From positions 23,937 through 87,936 of the forward strand of contig NZ_JAELXW010000034.1 in the NCBI RefSeq assembly GCF_016428645.1: a stretch of DNA of 64,000 nt, read 5' to 3'. Every line of letters starts with the position of its first letter. Within the stretch, counting starts at the first letter, position 1. The translations under genes and the position numbers were made by a program. The notes beneath the pieces were generated by a model that saw nothing but the letters and a program-made list of their open reading frames with translations, was not told the DNA's origin and did not search any database. Shown one piece after another: positions 20,325-28,917 of the stretch. The stretch comes from Glycomyces salinus (GTDB taxonomy: Bacteria; Actinomycetota; Actinomycetes; Mycobacteriales; Micromonosporaceae).

Positions 20325-21197
20325 ATGGCCAATCCGTTCGTCAAGGGCTGGAAGTACATGATGGCGCTGTTCGGTGCCAAGATCGACGAGCACGCCGACC
20401 CCAAGATCCAGATCCAACAGGCGATCGAGGAAGCGCAGAAGCAGCACCAGGTGCTGGTGGGGCAGGCGGCCTCGGTCATTGGGAATCAGCGTCAGCTCGA
20501 GATGAAGCTCAACCGGTCCATGGCCGAAGTGGAGCGTCTCCAGGCGCAGGCGCGGCAGGCATTGGTGTTGGCGGACAAGGCGCGTGCCGAGGGCGACGAG
20601 GCGAAGGCCCAGCAGTTCGAGCAGACGGCCGAGGTCCTGGCCAGCCAGCTGGTCTCCACCGAGCAGTCCCTCGAGGACATGAAGACCATGCACGACCAGG
20701 CGCTCAATGCCGCCGACCAGGCCAAGAAGGCCGTGGAGAACAACCAGATGATGCTCCAGCAGAAGCTGCAGGAGCGCACGAAGCTGCTCGGCCAGTTGGA
20801 GCAGGCCAAGATGCAGGAGACCATCGCCTCGTCCCTGGAGTCGATGTCGCAGACGGCCGCGCCCGACAACGTGCCGAACTTCGGGGAGATCCGCGACAAG
20901 ATCGAGGGCCGCTACGCCAACGCGATGGGCCGCGCCGACCTGGCCAGCAACTCCGTCGAGGGGCGCCTGCTGGAGGTCAACCGGGCCAGCCGCGACATGG
21001 CCGGGGCCTCCCGCCTGGATCAGATCCGGTCCTCCCTGGAGGGCGACAAGCTCTCCGGTTCCTCCGGCCAGTCCTCCTCGACCGCCACTCCGGCGGTGGA
21101 GTCGTCCAAGGAGACGGTCACCGACGCCCGCCTGGCCGACATCCGCGCCAGCATGGAAGAGGGCGGCACGGCCGAGGCCGACTCGACCAAGGGCTGA
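20325..21197 (+). CDS. pspA: Phage shock protein A (PspA/IM30)
   Basis: 290 aa. A membrane-associated ESCRT-III-like coiled-coil protein that stabilises a damaged envelope. Amphipathic N-terminus [20 protein letters not shown], then long heptad-rich helices (~25-185) and a Ser/Thr-rich acidic tail. ATG with GGAAGGA 8 nt upstream. The 116-nt gap after clgR likely contains its own promoter. The tail (~225-290) is longer than in E. coli PspA but typical of actinobacteria. Confidence 0.95.
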   Translation: MANPFVKGWKYMMALFGAKIDEHADPKIQIQQAIEEAQKQHQVLVGQAASVIGNQRQLEMKLNRSMAEVERLQAQARQALVLADKARAEGDEAKAQQFEQTAEVLASQLVSTEQSLEDMKTMHDQALNAADQAKKAVENNQMMLQQKLQERTKLLGQLEQAKMQETIASSLESMSQTAAPDNVPNFGEIRDKIEGRYANAMGRADLASNSVEGRLLEVNRASRDMAGASRLDQIRSSLEGDKLSGSSGQSSSTATPAVESSKETVTDARLADIRASMEEGGTAEADSTKG

Positions 21198-21215
21198 CCC
21201 CGGAAGGAAACCCCA

Positions 21216-22013
21216 GTGGACGCCAAGGCCCGCAAGCGCGCCAGACGGCGCCTGCGAGGTCGGCTGTCCTCGGCCAGGTTCTGGACCGCCGTCTCCGGCG
21301 CCTCGGTCGCCGGGTCGGCCTTCTTCGTGCCGTTCGACGGCCTGACCGGTTCCGACGGGGTCTGGGTCGTCGTCGCCGGATTCTCCACCGCTCTGGCGGT
21401 GCTGCGCTGGCTCGACTACCGGCGGCTGTCGCGCCTGATGCCCGCCGAGCGGGACTCGCTCGAACTGCACGGCGCGGCCGTCCTCGGCGACGAGGTCCGC
21501 GGCTTCTTCGGCGAGGCCGCCGGGGCCCTGCGGCGCGAGCGCATCCGCAAGCAGTTCCGCCGCAGCGCCGCCTGGGGTCCCTACCAGCGTCTCGAGCGCG
21601 CCAGCGTGACCGCCGAGCAGATGGCGGACCGTCTCGGCGACCATCCCGACGCCGCCGAGGTCCTCGCGCGCGCGTCCACGGCCGGGCCGGAGCTGTACCG
21701 CCTCGCCTTGACCGTCCGGGACGTCGAGCAGGCGATGAAGATCACCGGCGGGCCCCGGCGGGACGCGCTCGGGGCCGAGCGCGACCGCCTGGTCGAGCGC
21801 CTCGTCGCCGGGGTGGACGCCTACGAGGACATGGTCTCTGCCGCCGGGGAGTGCCTGGCCGGGTCGGTCGGGCTGCGGGAGGCGCTGGCCGCGAACGGCC
21901 ACGACCGGACCTTGGAGACCCTCACCGACGCCGCCGAGCGGCTGCGCGCGGCCGGGGCCGCGGCCAGCGAGATCCGAGGCAAGGTCGAACTCCCCGAACG
22001 TGAAATATCCTAA
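21216..22013 (+). CDS. pspM: PspM-like envelope-stress membrane protein
   Basis: 265 aa. The basic start MDAKARKRARRRLRGRL is followed by two adjacent TM helices (~25-42 and ~47-65) and a long cytoplasmic helical region. This matches mycobacterial PspM (Rv2743c), which recruits PspA to the membrane. GTG start with GGAAGGA upstream, 18 nt behind pspA. No pspN homologue follows. Identity rests on layout and position. Confidence 0.75.
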   Translation: MDAKARKRARRRLRGRLSSARFWTAVSGASVAGSAFFVPFDGLTGSDGVWVVVAGFSTALAVLRWLDYRRLSRLMPAERDSLELHGAAVLGDEVRGFFGEAAGALRRERIRKQFRRSAAWGPYQRLERASVTAEQMADRLGDHPDAAEVLARASTAGPELYRLALTVRDVEQAMKITGGPRRDALGAERDRLVERLVAGVDAYEDMVSAAGECLAGSVGLREALAANGHDRTLETLTDAAERLRAAGAAASEIRGKVELPEREIS

Positions 22014-22030
22014 TTTGGTCTAATTCGGGA

Positions 22031-22717
22031 ATGATCAAGCAGTGTTCCCGAGTCGCGCTGATAGCGTCTGGTCTCATGCTCGCCGCGGCGGTTCCCGCCC
22101 ATGCCGCCGAGCTTCCGGGCGAGCCCGTGACCGTGCAGCTCAAGGGCGCGCCCGAACTGGCGCTCGCCTGGGGCGGTGACGGCGCGGTCATCGCCTCCGA
22201 TGGCGACCTGTGGTCGTTCCGCCCGGTCGAGGCCATGGTCGACGCCGGTGAGGTCCTCATCGTGCACGAGGACGGCGGCGAGTGCCTGACCCCGTCCGAG
22301 TCCGGCCCGCCGGAGGCGGCCCCGCTCGAACTGGTCGACTGCGCCGACGCCGAGACGTGGGCGGCCGTGTTCGACGACATCGCCTCCAACCAGGACTGGA
22401 GGTTCACCGATCCCGAAGGGCGGTTCCTCGGTCTCGCGCCGGGCGTCGAGCCGGTCGACGGGGCGCCTGTCGTCGCCGAGGCCGTGCTGGGCACCAGCAG
22501 CGTCCACGACCAGGAGTGGCTGTTCGAGTCGGCCCCGGAGGAGACCCCGCCGCCCCAGAAGGAGTCCCCCGAGTCGCCCTCGGAGGTCGCGCAGCCGAAG
22601 CTTCCGACGACCGGCGCCGGAGTCGCCGTCGGCGCCGCCGGCGCGGTGGCCGCGATCGGTGCGGGGGTCGGCGTGCTCATGTGGCTGCGCCGCCGCAGCC
22701 TGCGCGTCAACTGGTGA
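22031..22717 (+). CDS. Sortase-anchored (LPXTG) surface protein
   Basis: 228 aa. Sec signal peptide (~1-25, ending AHA). An ~145-residue extracellular domain has two cysteines and several Trp. A Pro/Glu spacer leads to the sorting signal LPTTG (~residue 193), a hydrophobic helix and RRRSLRVNW. A housekeeping sortase should link it to the wall. The domain has no recognised family. It lies 17 nt after pspM in the same direction and may be read through from the psp operon. Confidence 0.85.
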   Translation: MIKQCSRVALIASGLMLAAAVPAHAAELPGEPVTVQLKGAPELALAWGGDGAVIASDGDLWSFRPVEAMVDAGEVLIVHEDGGECLTPSESGPPEAAPLELVDCADAETWAAVFDDIASNQDWRFTDPEGRFLGLAPGVEPVDGAPVVAEAVLGTSSVHDQEWLFESAPEETPPPQKESPESPSEVAQPKLPTTGAGVAVGAAGAVAAIGAGVGVLMWLRRRSLRVNW

Positions 22718-22782
22718 CACACCGTTTCCCATATGTCGGGAAATGCTGGTTCGCCCGGGTGGTCGGTGGCATACTTCCAGTC

Positions 22783-22836
22783 GTGACCTTCCAGCTCATT
22801 ATTAGCTGCGGGCGCTCGGTGGAGCATCGACTCTAG
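22783..22836 (+). CDS. Candidate 17-aa attenuator leader peptide for cimA
   Basis: GTG start, 17 codons, TAG stop; peptide VTFQLIISCGRSVEHRL. It contains consecutive Leu-Ile-Ile codons (CTC ATT ATT), the end-product amino acids of the downstream pathway, and two more branched-chain codons. ATT is rare in this genome, which would favour stalling. A CATACT element (22770-22775) sits 7 nt before the GTG, so the RNA may be leaderless. The last eight codons overlap the first hairpin arm. Too short for statistical proof; the case is positional. Confidence 0.55.
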   Translation: MTFQLIISCGRSVEHRL

Positions 22837-22854
22837 ATGCCGTCACCGAGCGCC
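22811..22854 (+). promoter_or_regulatory. Leader hairpin (pause/1:2 stem) of the cimA attenuator
   Basis: GGCGCTCGGTG (22811-22821) pairs perfectly with CACCGAGCGCC (22844-22854). An inner GCATC/GATGC stem is nested inside. The left arm lies within the leader-peptide codons, so ribosome position would decide whether it folds. Confidence 0.6.
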
Positions 22855-22855
22855 A

Positions 22856-22883
22856 GACCTCCTGCATGGCAGGGGGTCTTTTT
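22856..22883 (+). terminator. Intrinsic terminator in the cimA leader
   Basis: GACCTCCTGC pairs with GCAGGGGGTC over 10 bp (one T-G pair), loop ATG, followed by TTTTT. This is a true hairpin-plus-T-run terminator placed 75 nt before the cimA start. It is unusual for this genome and therefore probably a regulated attenuator. Confidence 0.75.
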
Positions 22884-22958
22884 CGTTGGAGCAGAACCAC
22901 CGTTCAGGCGGTCCCCGCGAACGCACAACAGCAGTCCCGAAACCAACTGGAGCACAAC

Positions 22959-24569
22959 GTGACGCATACACACACCGGCGGAGAGTTCCACGTCTTCGAC
23001 ACCACGCTCCGCGACGGCGCGCAGATGGAGGGCCTCCGCTACTCGGTGGCCGACAAGCTCGCCGTGGCCGAGCTGCTCGACGAGCTCGGTGTCGACTACA
23101 TCGAGGGCGGCTGGCCCGGGGCGATCCCGTCGGACACCGAGTTCTTCGCCAGAGCCGCCGAGGAGCTGAACTTCAAGCACGCCAAGCTCGTCGCGTTCGG
23201 GATGACGCGCCGGGCCGGGGCCACGGCCGAGACCGACCCCGGCTACCGGGCGCTCCTCGACTCTCGGGCCCCGGTGCTGTGCCTGGTCGCCAAGTCCGAC
23301 ATGCGCCATGTCGAGCAGGCCCTGCGCACCACCCCCGAAGAGAACCTCGAGATGATCACCGACTCGGTGCGCACCGGCCGCGAACACGGCCGCGAAGTGT
23401 TCATCGACTGCGAGCACTTCTTCGACGGCTTCCGCCACGACCCCGAATACGCGACCCTGGTGGTGCGCACCGCGCTCGAAGCCGGCGCCGAAGCGGTCGT
23501 CCTGTGCGACACCAACGGCGGACGCATCCCCTCCGACATCACCGAGGCCGTCACCGACCTGCGCCGCCGCCTCGAAGCCGACCTGCCTCCCGAGCGGGTC
23601 CGCCTCGGCATGCACGCCCAGAACGACACCGGCTGCGCCGTCGCCAACACCATCGCCGCCGTCCAGGCCGGGGTCATGCACGTCCAAGGCACCGCCAACG
23701 GCTACGGCGAGCGCCCCGGCAACGCCAACCTGTTCAGCGTCGTGGCCATCCTCGAGACCCAGCTCGGCATGAAGGTCCTGCCCGACGGCGGCCTGGAGAA
23801 CCTCACCCGCATCTCGCACGCCGTCGCCGAGATCGCGAACATGGCCCCCGACGAGCACGCCCCCTACACCGGGCACGCCGCCTTCGCCCACAAGGCCGGA
23901 CTCCACGCCTCCGCGATCAAGGCCGACCCGGCCCTGTACAACCACATCGAGCCCACCGCGGTCGGCAACGACATGCGCATCCTGGTCACCGAGATGGCCG
24001 GGCGCGCGTCGGTCGAACTCAAGAGCCGCGAACTGGGCGTCGACCTCTCCGAGGACCGGGACGCCCAGGACCGGATCACCGCCCGCGTGAAGGAACTGGA
24101 GTCCAAGGGCTGGTCCTTCGAAGCCGCCGACGCCTCCTTCGAACTGCTGGTCCGCGACGAGGTCGAGGGCGGCCTGCCGCGGCCGTTCACCCTCGACACC
24201 TACCGCGTCATCGTCGACCACGACCCGGACGGCGAGACCGTCGCCGAGGCCACGGTGCGGCTCGACGTCGACGGTGATCGCGTCATCGCCACAGCCGAGG
24301 GCAACGGCCCGGTCAACGCGCTCGACGCCGCGCTCCGCAAGGCCCTGTCCGAACGCCACCCGCGCCTGGCCGAGCTGACCCTCTCGGACTTCAAGGTCCG
24401 CATCCTGGCCGGGTCCACCGGGACCGACGCGGTCACCCGCGTCCTGATCTCCATGAGCGACGGCCGCCACGAGTGGACGACCGTCGGAGTCGCGCCGAAC
24501 ATCATCGAGGCCTCCTGGAACGCCCTGTGCGACGGGCTGGCGTACGGCCTCAACCGCCGCCGGGCATGA
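22959..24569 (+). CDS. cimA: (R)-citramalate synthase
   Basis: 536 aa, HMGL-like TIM barrel plus LeuA-type regulatory domain. Condenses pyruvate with acetyl-CoA to citramalate, the threonine-independent route to isoleucine. Motifs: FDTTLRDGAQMEG (~12-24), metal-site HAQNDTGCA (~215-223), NGYGERPGNANL (~245-256), and a C-terminal LeuA dimer/allosteric domain (~400-520). Length and the QMEG motif point to CimA; IPMS usually has GxQ(S/A)P. GTG at 22959 with GGAG 6 nt upstream. Preceded by the leader peptide and terminator described above, implying isoleucine/leucine-responsive attenuation. Confidence 0.92.
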   Translation: MTHTHTGGEFHVFDTTLRDGAQMEGLRYSVADKLAVAELLDELGVDYIEGGWPGAIPSDTEFFARAAEELNFKHAKLVAFGMTRRAGATAETDPGYRALLDSRAPVLCLVAKSDMRHVEQALRTTPEENLEMITDSVRTGREHGREVFIDCEHFFDGFRHDPEYATLVVRTALEAGAEAVVLCDTNGGRIPSDITEAVTDLRRRLEADLPPERVRLGMHAQNDTGCAVANTIAAVQAGVMHVQGTANGYGERPGNANLFSVVAILETQLGMKVLPDGGLENLTRISHAVAEIANMAPDEHAPYTGHAAFAHKAGLHASAIKADPALYNHIEPTAVGNDMRILVTEMAGRASVELKSRELGVDLSEDRDAQDRITARVKELESKGWSFEAADASFELLVRDEVEGGLPRPFTLDTYRVIVDHDPDGETVAEATVRLDVDGDRVIATAEGNGPVNALDAALRKALSERHPRLAELTLSDFKVRILAGSTGTDAVTRVLISMSDGRHEWTTVGVAPNIIEASWNALCDGLAYGLNRRRA

Positions 24570-24573
24570 GCGA

Positions 24574-24601
24574 GGGCCCGGTACGGATCGGTACCGGGTC
24601 C
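24574..24601. terminator. Bidirectional terminator between cimA and the propeller gene
   Basis: GGGCCCGGTAC / GTACCGGGTCC-type stem (core CCCGGTAC-GTACCGGG) in the 45-nt convergent gap. Confidence 0.65.
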
Positions 24602-24614
24602 TGAACCTCGTCCG

Positions 24615-25757
24615 TCAGTCGAAGACGGCCAGCCGCTTCTGCTCCATCTCCCCGTCGCCGAAGGTGGTGAACGACCCGCCCGCGGCCAGGTTCGAGCCGC
24701 GCGGATGGGTCTTGAGGTCCCACACCCCGATCACGCCGTTCGCGCCCGGGTTCCACCGCAGCAGGTTCCCGTCCGTGTCGACCGCCAGCAGCTTGCCGCG
24801 GTCGGCCAGTACCCCGTCGACGCATTCGCCAGTCGGGCCCGACCTGTTGGTGGTGCACGCCCGGTCGAAGTGGCCCCCGGCGATGACCGTCCCGTTCCAG
24901 ACGGCCACGGCCTGCATGCCGCCGTCCACCCCCTGGTACCAGAGGGTGTCGCCGTCCTGGTCGAAGGCGCGGACCTCGCCGCCGCGGCCGTCCAGCGCCG
25001 CGTACACCTGGTCGCCGTAGAGGGTGATCTGCCTGGTGAGCACGAAGATCCGCGGATCGAAGTCCCGGTCGAGGTCGCCGTCGCCGGCCTCGAACGCCGC
25101 GAGCTTGCCGTACCGCTTCTCGTTCTCGGCGTAGCTGAAGGAGCCGGAGACGTAGAGCCGGCCGTGCCCGTACTCGATGTCGCGCACCGATCCCTCCTGG
25201 AGGCTCGGAGTGAACGACTCGACCACCGCGCCGGTGTCGGCGGTGACCGCGGCCAGGTACCTTCTCTCGGTCTGGCCGACCTTGGCGAACCGCCCGCCCA
25301 GGTACACCCGGTCGCCGAGCGGCTCTATGGCGAACACCGTCGCCGACGGGCCGGGCCTCCATGTCGTGTCGAGCCGGCCGCTGTCGAGCCGGAAGCGGGC
25401 CACGCGCGGCGTGTAAGTGTCGTCGATGTAGCGGAAGTTCCCGGCCACGTACAGGTAGCCGCCGTGGGCGACCACGTCGTAGACCTTCCCGTCGAGCTCC
25501 GGCGCGAACGGCAGCAGCCGGCCGCTGACCGAGTCGATCGCGGCCAGGTAGTATCGCCGGTCGAACTCGCCGTCGACATCGCGGGCGCGGGTGAACATGC
25601 CGCCGACGTACAGCACGTCGCCGTCGTAGGCGACCTTGCGCACATCGTCATTGAAGGAGGCGGTGGACCGGGGAAGGTCTTCGTCGATCGCGCTCGCGGG
25701 GACCTGTGCGACCAGGACCACCAGTAGCAGTGTGAGGATTGTGAGTGCACGGCGCAT
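24615..25757 (-). CDS. Secreted beta-propeller protein
   Basis: 380 aa. Sec signal peptide (MRRALTILTLLLVVLVAQVP, cleavage near SA-ID). The rest is a series of ~45-55-residue repeats with LYVGG-F, LYVAGNF, VYLGGRF and LYVSGSF cores, each followed by LAAID/AAVTADTG-like strands. This is typical of delta-60/PQQ-like propellers. Two Cys (ACTTN, ECVD) sit in one loop. I start at the ATG at 25757, which gives a clean signal peptide; an open frame extends further upstream. Ligand unknown. Confidence 0.82.
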   Translation of the reverse strand: MRRALTILTLLLVVLVAQVPASAIDEDLPRSTASFNDDVRKVAYDGDVLYVGGMFTRARDVDGEFDRRYYLAAIDSVSGRLLPFAPELDGKVYDVVAHGGYLYVAGNFRYIDDTYTPRVARFRLDSGRLDTTWRPGPSATVFAIEPLGDRVYLGGRFAKVGQTERRYLAAVTADTGAVVESFTPSLQEGSVRDIEYGHGRLYVSGSFSYAENEKRYGKLAAFEAGDGDLDRDFDPRIFVLTRQITLYGDQVYAALDGRGGEVRAFDQDGDTLWYQGVDGGMQAVAVWNGTVIAGGHFDRACTTNRSGPTGECVDGVLADRGKLLAVDTDGNLLRWNPGANGVIGVWDLKTHPRGSNLAAGGSFTTFGDGEMEQKRLAVFD

Positions 25758-25863
25758 TGCGGCAGTCTCGCACGATCGGGGCCCGACTGGCCGTTTCGAC
25801 ACGGCGCGTCGCCGTCGCGGGCGTGAAACCTCCGCCATCGCCCGGCCGTACTAGAGTTGAACC

Positions 25864-26211
25864 GTGACTTCCTACAAGACCGAACGTGCCCGTGCCGCGG
25901 CCCGCGCCGCCGACTCGGCGGTGTACTCGCGACGCCGTTTCGGCTCCGGGTTCCTCCTCGGCCTGGTGATTCATCTCATCTTCGCCTTCGCGCTGGGGTT
26001 CGTCCTGGTCGACAACGTGGGGTCGACGCTGGGCGCGCGCCTCGGTTCCACCGCCATCTCCTGCCTGATCGCGACCCCGGTGGTGTTCGCGCTGGGCTTC
26101 GCGATCGGTCTCTCCGGGAAGCTGCGCCGCCTCGGCATGGGCGTGGTGCTCGGCGCCCTGCTCGGCACCGTCCTGATCGTGGTCCCCTTCCTCCTGCTCA
26201 ATGTAATCTGA
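25864..26211 (+). CDS. Small three-TM membrane protein
   Basis: 115 aa. A basic N-terminus (ERARAAARAADSAVYSRRRF) is followed by three TM helices (~28-50, ~62-82, ~90-114). GTG start. No recognised family. It precedes the FAH-gltX pair on the same strand with a 43-nt gap. Confidence 0.7.
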   Translation: MTSYKTERARAAARAADSAVYSRRRFGSGFLLGLVIHLIFAFALGFVLVDNVGSTLGARLGSTAISCLIATPVVFALGFAIGLSGKLRRLGMGVVLGALLGTVLIVVPFLLLNVI

Positions 26212-26254
26212 GGCCGACAGCTTCGAACCACGGATCCTCAGAGAGGGGCGCAGT

Positions 26255-27031
26255 GTGCGCATCGCACGGATAGCCCACGCCACCGGCATGTCATTCGCGG
26301 TACTGGAAGGGGAGGGCCCCGGCGCGACGGCCGCCGAGATCGAGGGCCACCCCTTCGCGCAGATCAAGATGACCGGCCAGCGTTGGGCGCTGGAGGACGT
26401 GCGGCTGCTCGCGCCGATCCTGCCCTCCAAGGTCGTGTGCGTGGGCCGCAACTACGCCGAGCACGCCGCCGAGCTCGGCAACGAGGTCCCCGACGAGCCG
26501 CTGATCTTCATCAAGCCGTCCACGTCGATCATCGGCCCCGGAGAGGCCGTCCGCATCCCGGCGGTCTCGGACCAGGTCGAGCACGAGGCGGAACTGGCCG
26601 TCGTCGTCGGCCTGCCCGGCGCCCGCGGCATCGACAAAGACACCGCCGCGGCCTCGATCTTCGGCTACACCTGCGCCAACGACGTCACCGCCCGCGACCT
26701 CCAGCGCAAGGACGTCCAGTTCACGCGCGCCAAGGGCTTCGACTCCTTCTGCCCGCTCGGGCCCTGGATCGAGACCGACTTCGACCCCGGGGACGCCGAG
26801 ATCCGCTGCGAGGTCGGCGGCGAGGTCCGCCAACTGGGCTCCACCAAGGACATGGTCTTCGACCCGGCCACCCTGATCTCCTACATCTCCCAGGTCATGA
26901 CGCTCCTGCCCGGCGACGTGGTCCTGACCGGCACCCCGGCGGGCGTCGGGCCGCTGCAGAGCGGCGAAACCGTATCCGTCTCCGTCGCCGGCATCGGCGA
27001 ACTGTCCAACAAGGTGATCGACAGTGAGTAG
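26255..27031 (+). CDS. Fumarylacetoacetate hydrolase family protein
   Basis: 258 aa. FAH catalytic domain with the conserved KVVCVGRNYAEH opening, metal-binding acidic residues in HEAELAVVVG (E-x-E), NDVTARDLQ, and the terminal TGTPAGVGP. Such proteins hydrolyse or decarboxylate acylpyruvates, for example in homoprotocatechuate breakdown, or act as oxaloacetate tautomerases. The substrate here is unknown. GTG start behind GAGAGGGG. It overlaps gltX by 8 nt, a pairing common in actinomycetes. Confidence 0.93.
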   Translation: MRIARIAHATGMSFAVLEGEGPGATAAEIEGHPFAQIKMTGQRWALEDVRLLAPILPSKVVCVGRNYAEHAAELGNEVPDEPLIFIKPSTSIIGPGEAVRIPAVSDQVEHEAELAVVVGLPGARGIDKDTAAASIFGYTCANDVTARDLQRKDVQFTRAKGFDSFCPLGPWIETDFDPGDAEIRCEVGGEVRQLGSTKDMVFDPATLISYISQVMTLLPGDVVLTGTPAGVGPLQSGETVSVSVAGIGELSNKVIDSE

Positions 27032-28490
27032 CGTCCGCACCCGCTTCTGCCCCAGCCCGACCGGCCTGCCGCACGTCGGCCTGGTCCGCACCTGCCTGTT
27101 CTCGTGGGGCTACGCCCGCGCCAAGGGCGGCCGGTTCGTCTTCCGCATCGAGGACACCGACGCCGTCCGCGACTCCGAGGAGTCTTACCACCAGCTCATC
27201 GAGGCCCTCTCGTGGCTCGGCATGGGCTGGGACGAGGGCCCCGACATCGGCGGCCCCCACGCGCCATACCGGCAGTCCGAGCGCGGCGACGTCTACGCCG
27301 ACGTCATCGAGCGCCTGGTCGAAGGCGGCTTCGCCTACGAGGCGTTCAGCACCAATGAAGAGGTCGAGGCCCGACACCGCGCGGCCGGCCGCGACCCCAA
27401 GCTCGGCTACGACAACTTCGACCGGGACCTGACCGAGGAGCAGAAGGCCGCCTTCCGCGCCGAGGGCCGCAAGCCGGTCTACCGGATGCGTATGCCCGAT
27501 GAGGACATCGTCTTCGTCGACGCCGTCCGCGGCGAGGTGCGCACCCCGGCCGGGACCGTGCCCGACTACGTCGTCGCCCGGGCCGACGGCTCCCCGCTCT
27601 ACACGCTGACCAACCCGGTCGACGACGCGCTCATGAAGATCAACATGGTCGTCCGCGGCGAGGACCTGCTGTCCTCGACCCCGCGCCAGATCGTCATGTG
27701 GCGGGCCCTGATCGAGCTCGGCCTGGCCGACGAGGTGCCCGAGTACGCCCACCTGCCGCTCATCGTCGACGAGCGCGGCAAGAAGATGTCCAAGCGCGAC
27801 CCGCGCTCGGACCTGCTCAAGTACAAGCGCGAGGGCTACCTGCCCGAGGGCGTGCTCAACTACGTCGCCACGCTCGGCTGGTCCATCTCGGGCGACCGCG
27901 ACGTGTTCACCGTCGCCGAGTTCCTCGAGAAATTCGACCTCCACGACGTCAAGTCGAACCCGGCGCGCTTCGACGAGAAGAAGTTCGACGCGATCTGCGC
28001 CGACCACTTCCGCGCCGTCGACCCGGGCGAGCTGACCGAGATGCTCGTCCCGTGGCTCCAGAAGGCGGCGCTGCTGCCCGACGAGCCGACCGAGGAGCAG
28101 CGGCACGTGCTGGCCGTGGCCGTCCCGCTGGTGCAGGAGCGCTGCACGACCCTGGGGCAGGCGGTCGAGATGCTGCGGTTCCTGTTCTGCGGCAAGGAGG
28201 TTCCAATCGACGAGGCGAGCGTCAAGAAGACCTTCAAGGGCGACGCCGCCGAGGTCCTGGACGCCTCGATCGCCGCGCTCGAGGACATCGAGTGGACCAC
28301 TGAGGCCATCGAGGGGGCCCTCAAGGAGGCCCTGGTCGAGGGCATGGGCCTCAAGCCGCGCAAGGCGTTCGGCCCGGTGCGCGTCGCGATCAGCGGCAAG
28401 ACCGTCTCGCCGCCGCTGTACGAGTCGATGGAGCTGCTGGGCAAGGACGTGAGCCTGACGCGGCTGCGCTCGGCCCGCGCCTCCCTCTGA
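27024..28490 (+). CDS. gltX: Glutamate-tRNA ligase
   Basis: 488 aa class I synthetase, charging tRNA-Glu and, in actinobacteria, probably also tRNA-Gln for transamidation. HIGH-like motif HVG (17-19, in SPTGLPHVG); KMSKR at ~254-258. The C-terminal anticodon-binding helical domain is full length. GTG start overlapping the FAH gene. A perfect 18-bp hairpin follows the stop. Confidence 0.97.
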   Translation: MSSVRTRFCPSPTGLPHVGLVRTCLFSWGYARAKGGRFVFRIEDTDAVRDSEESYHQLIEALSWLGMGWDEGPDIGGPHAPYRQSERGDVYADVIERLVEGGFAYEAFSTNEEVEARHRAAGRDPKLGYDNFDRDLTEEQKAAFRAEGRKPVYRMRMPDEDIVFVDAVRGEVRTPAGTVPDYVVARADGSPLYTLTNPVDDALMKINMVVRGEDLLSSTPRQIVMWRALIELGLADEVPEYAHLPLIVDERGKKMSKRDPRSDLLKYKREGYLPEGVLNYVATLGWSISGDRDVFTVAEFLEKFDLHDVKSNPARFDEKKFDAICADHFRAVDPGELTEMLVPWLQKAALLPDEPTEEQRHVLAVAVPLVQERCTTLGQAVEMLRFLFCGKEVPIDEASVKKTFKGDAAEVLDASIAALEDIEWTTEAIEGALKEALVEGMGLKPRKAFGPVRVAISGKTVSPPLYESMELLGKDVSLTRLRSARASL

Positions 28491-28497
28491 GAACGAC

Positions 28498-28538
28498 CGC
28501 ACGGGACCGGCTCCGCTCTGCGGAGCCGGTCCCGTGCG
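28498..28538 (+). terminator. gltX terminator
   Basis: Perfect 18-bp stem (28498-28515 with 28521-28538), loop CTCTG, no T-run. Confidence 0.8.
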
Positions 28539-28572
28539 TATCCGGCGCTGGCCACTACTGTGCATTGAATGG

Positions 28573-28578
28573 TACTGT
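28573..28578 (+). promoter_or_regulatory. -10 box of the padR operon
   Basis: TACTGT (TANNNT) lies 6 nt before the GTG of padR, implying a leaderless mRNA. An ACTGTG element occurs twice just here (28556-28561 and 28574-28579) and could be part of the PadR operator. Confidence 0.45.
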
Positions 28579-28584
28579 GTAAGA

Positions 28585-28917
28585 GTGGATAGATCGCAAC
28601 TGCTCAAGGGCCTGCTCGACATCATCGTCCTGCGGGTCTTGGAGACCGGTGACGCCTACGGCTATGAGATCCTGCGGCGCCTGCGCGGCTCCGGGTTCGA
28701 CGAGCTCGGCGACGCCTCGGTGTACGGGACGCTCAGGCGCCTCTACCGGTCGGGGCACCTGTCCACCTACGTCCAGCCCAGCGAGTCGGGCCCGAACCGC
28801 AAGTACTACGCGCTGACCGAGACCGGGCGCAAGCACTTGAGCGGGATGCGCGAGGCATGGGAGGACGTGAGCGCCAAGATGCAGGCACTGTTCGATTCGC
28901 CGAAGGGGCAACCATGA
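28585..28917 (+). CDS. PadR-family transcriptional regulator
   Basis: 110 aa. Winged helix opening with the PadR signature LLKGLLDIIVLRVLE and GDAYGYEI, wing strand RKYYALTETGR, and a short C-terminal dimer helix. I use the GTG at 28585; the reading frame extends upstream, but that part overlaps the gltX terminator and the promoter. The stop overlaps the HAAS gene start (ATGA). PadR-HAAS pairs are a standard two-gene module in which PadR represses its membrane partner. Confidence 0.9.
   Translation: MDRSQLLKGLLDIIVLRVLETGDAYGYEILRRLRGSGFDELGDASVYGTLRRLYRSGHLSTYVQPSESGPNRKYYALTETGRKHLSGMREAWEDVSAKMQALFDSPKGQP

Noticed and set aside
28491..28584. tRNA gene near gltX
   Set aside because: The only structure is an 18-bp terminator hairpin; no cloverleaf or TTCGA-type T-loop.
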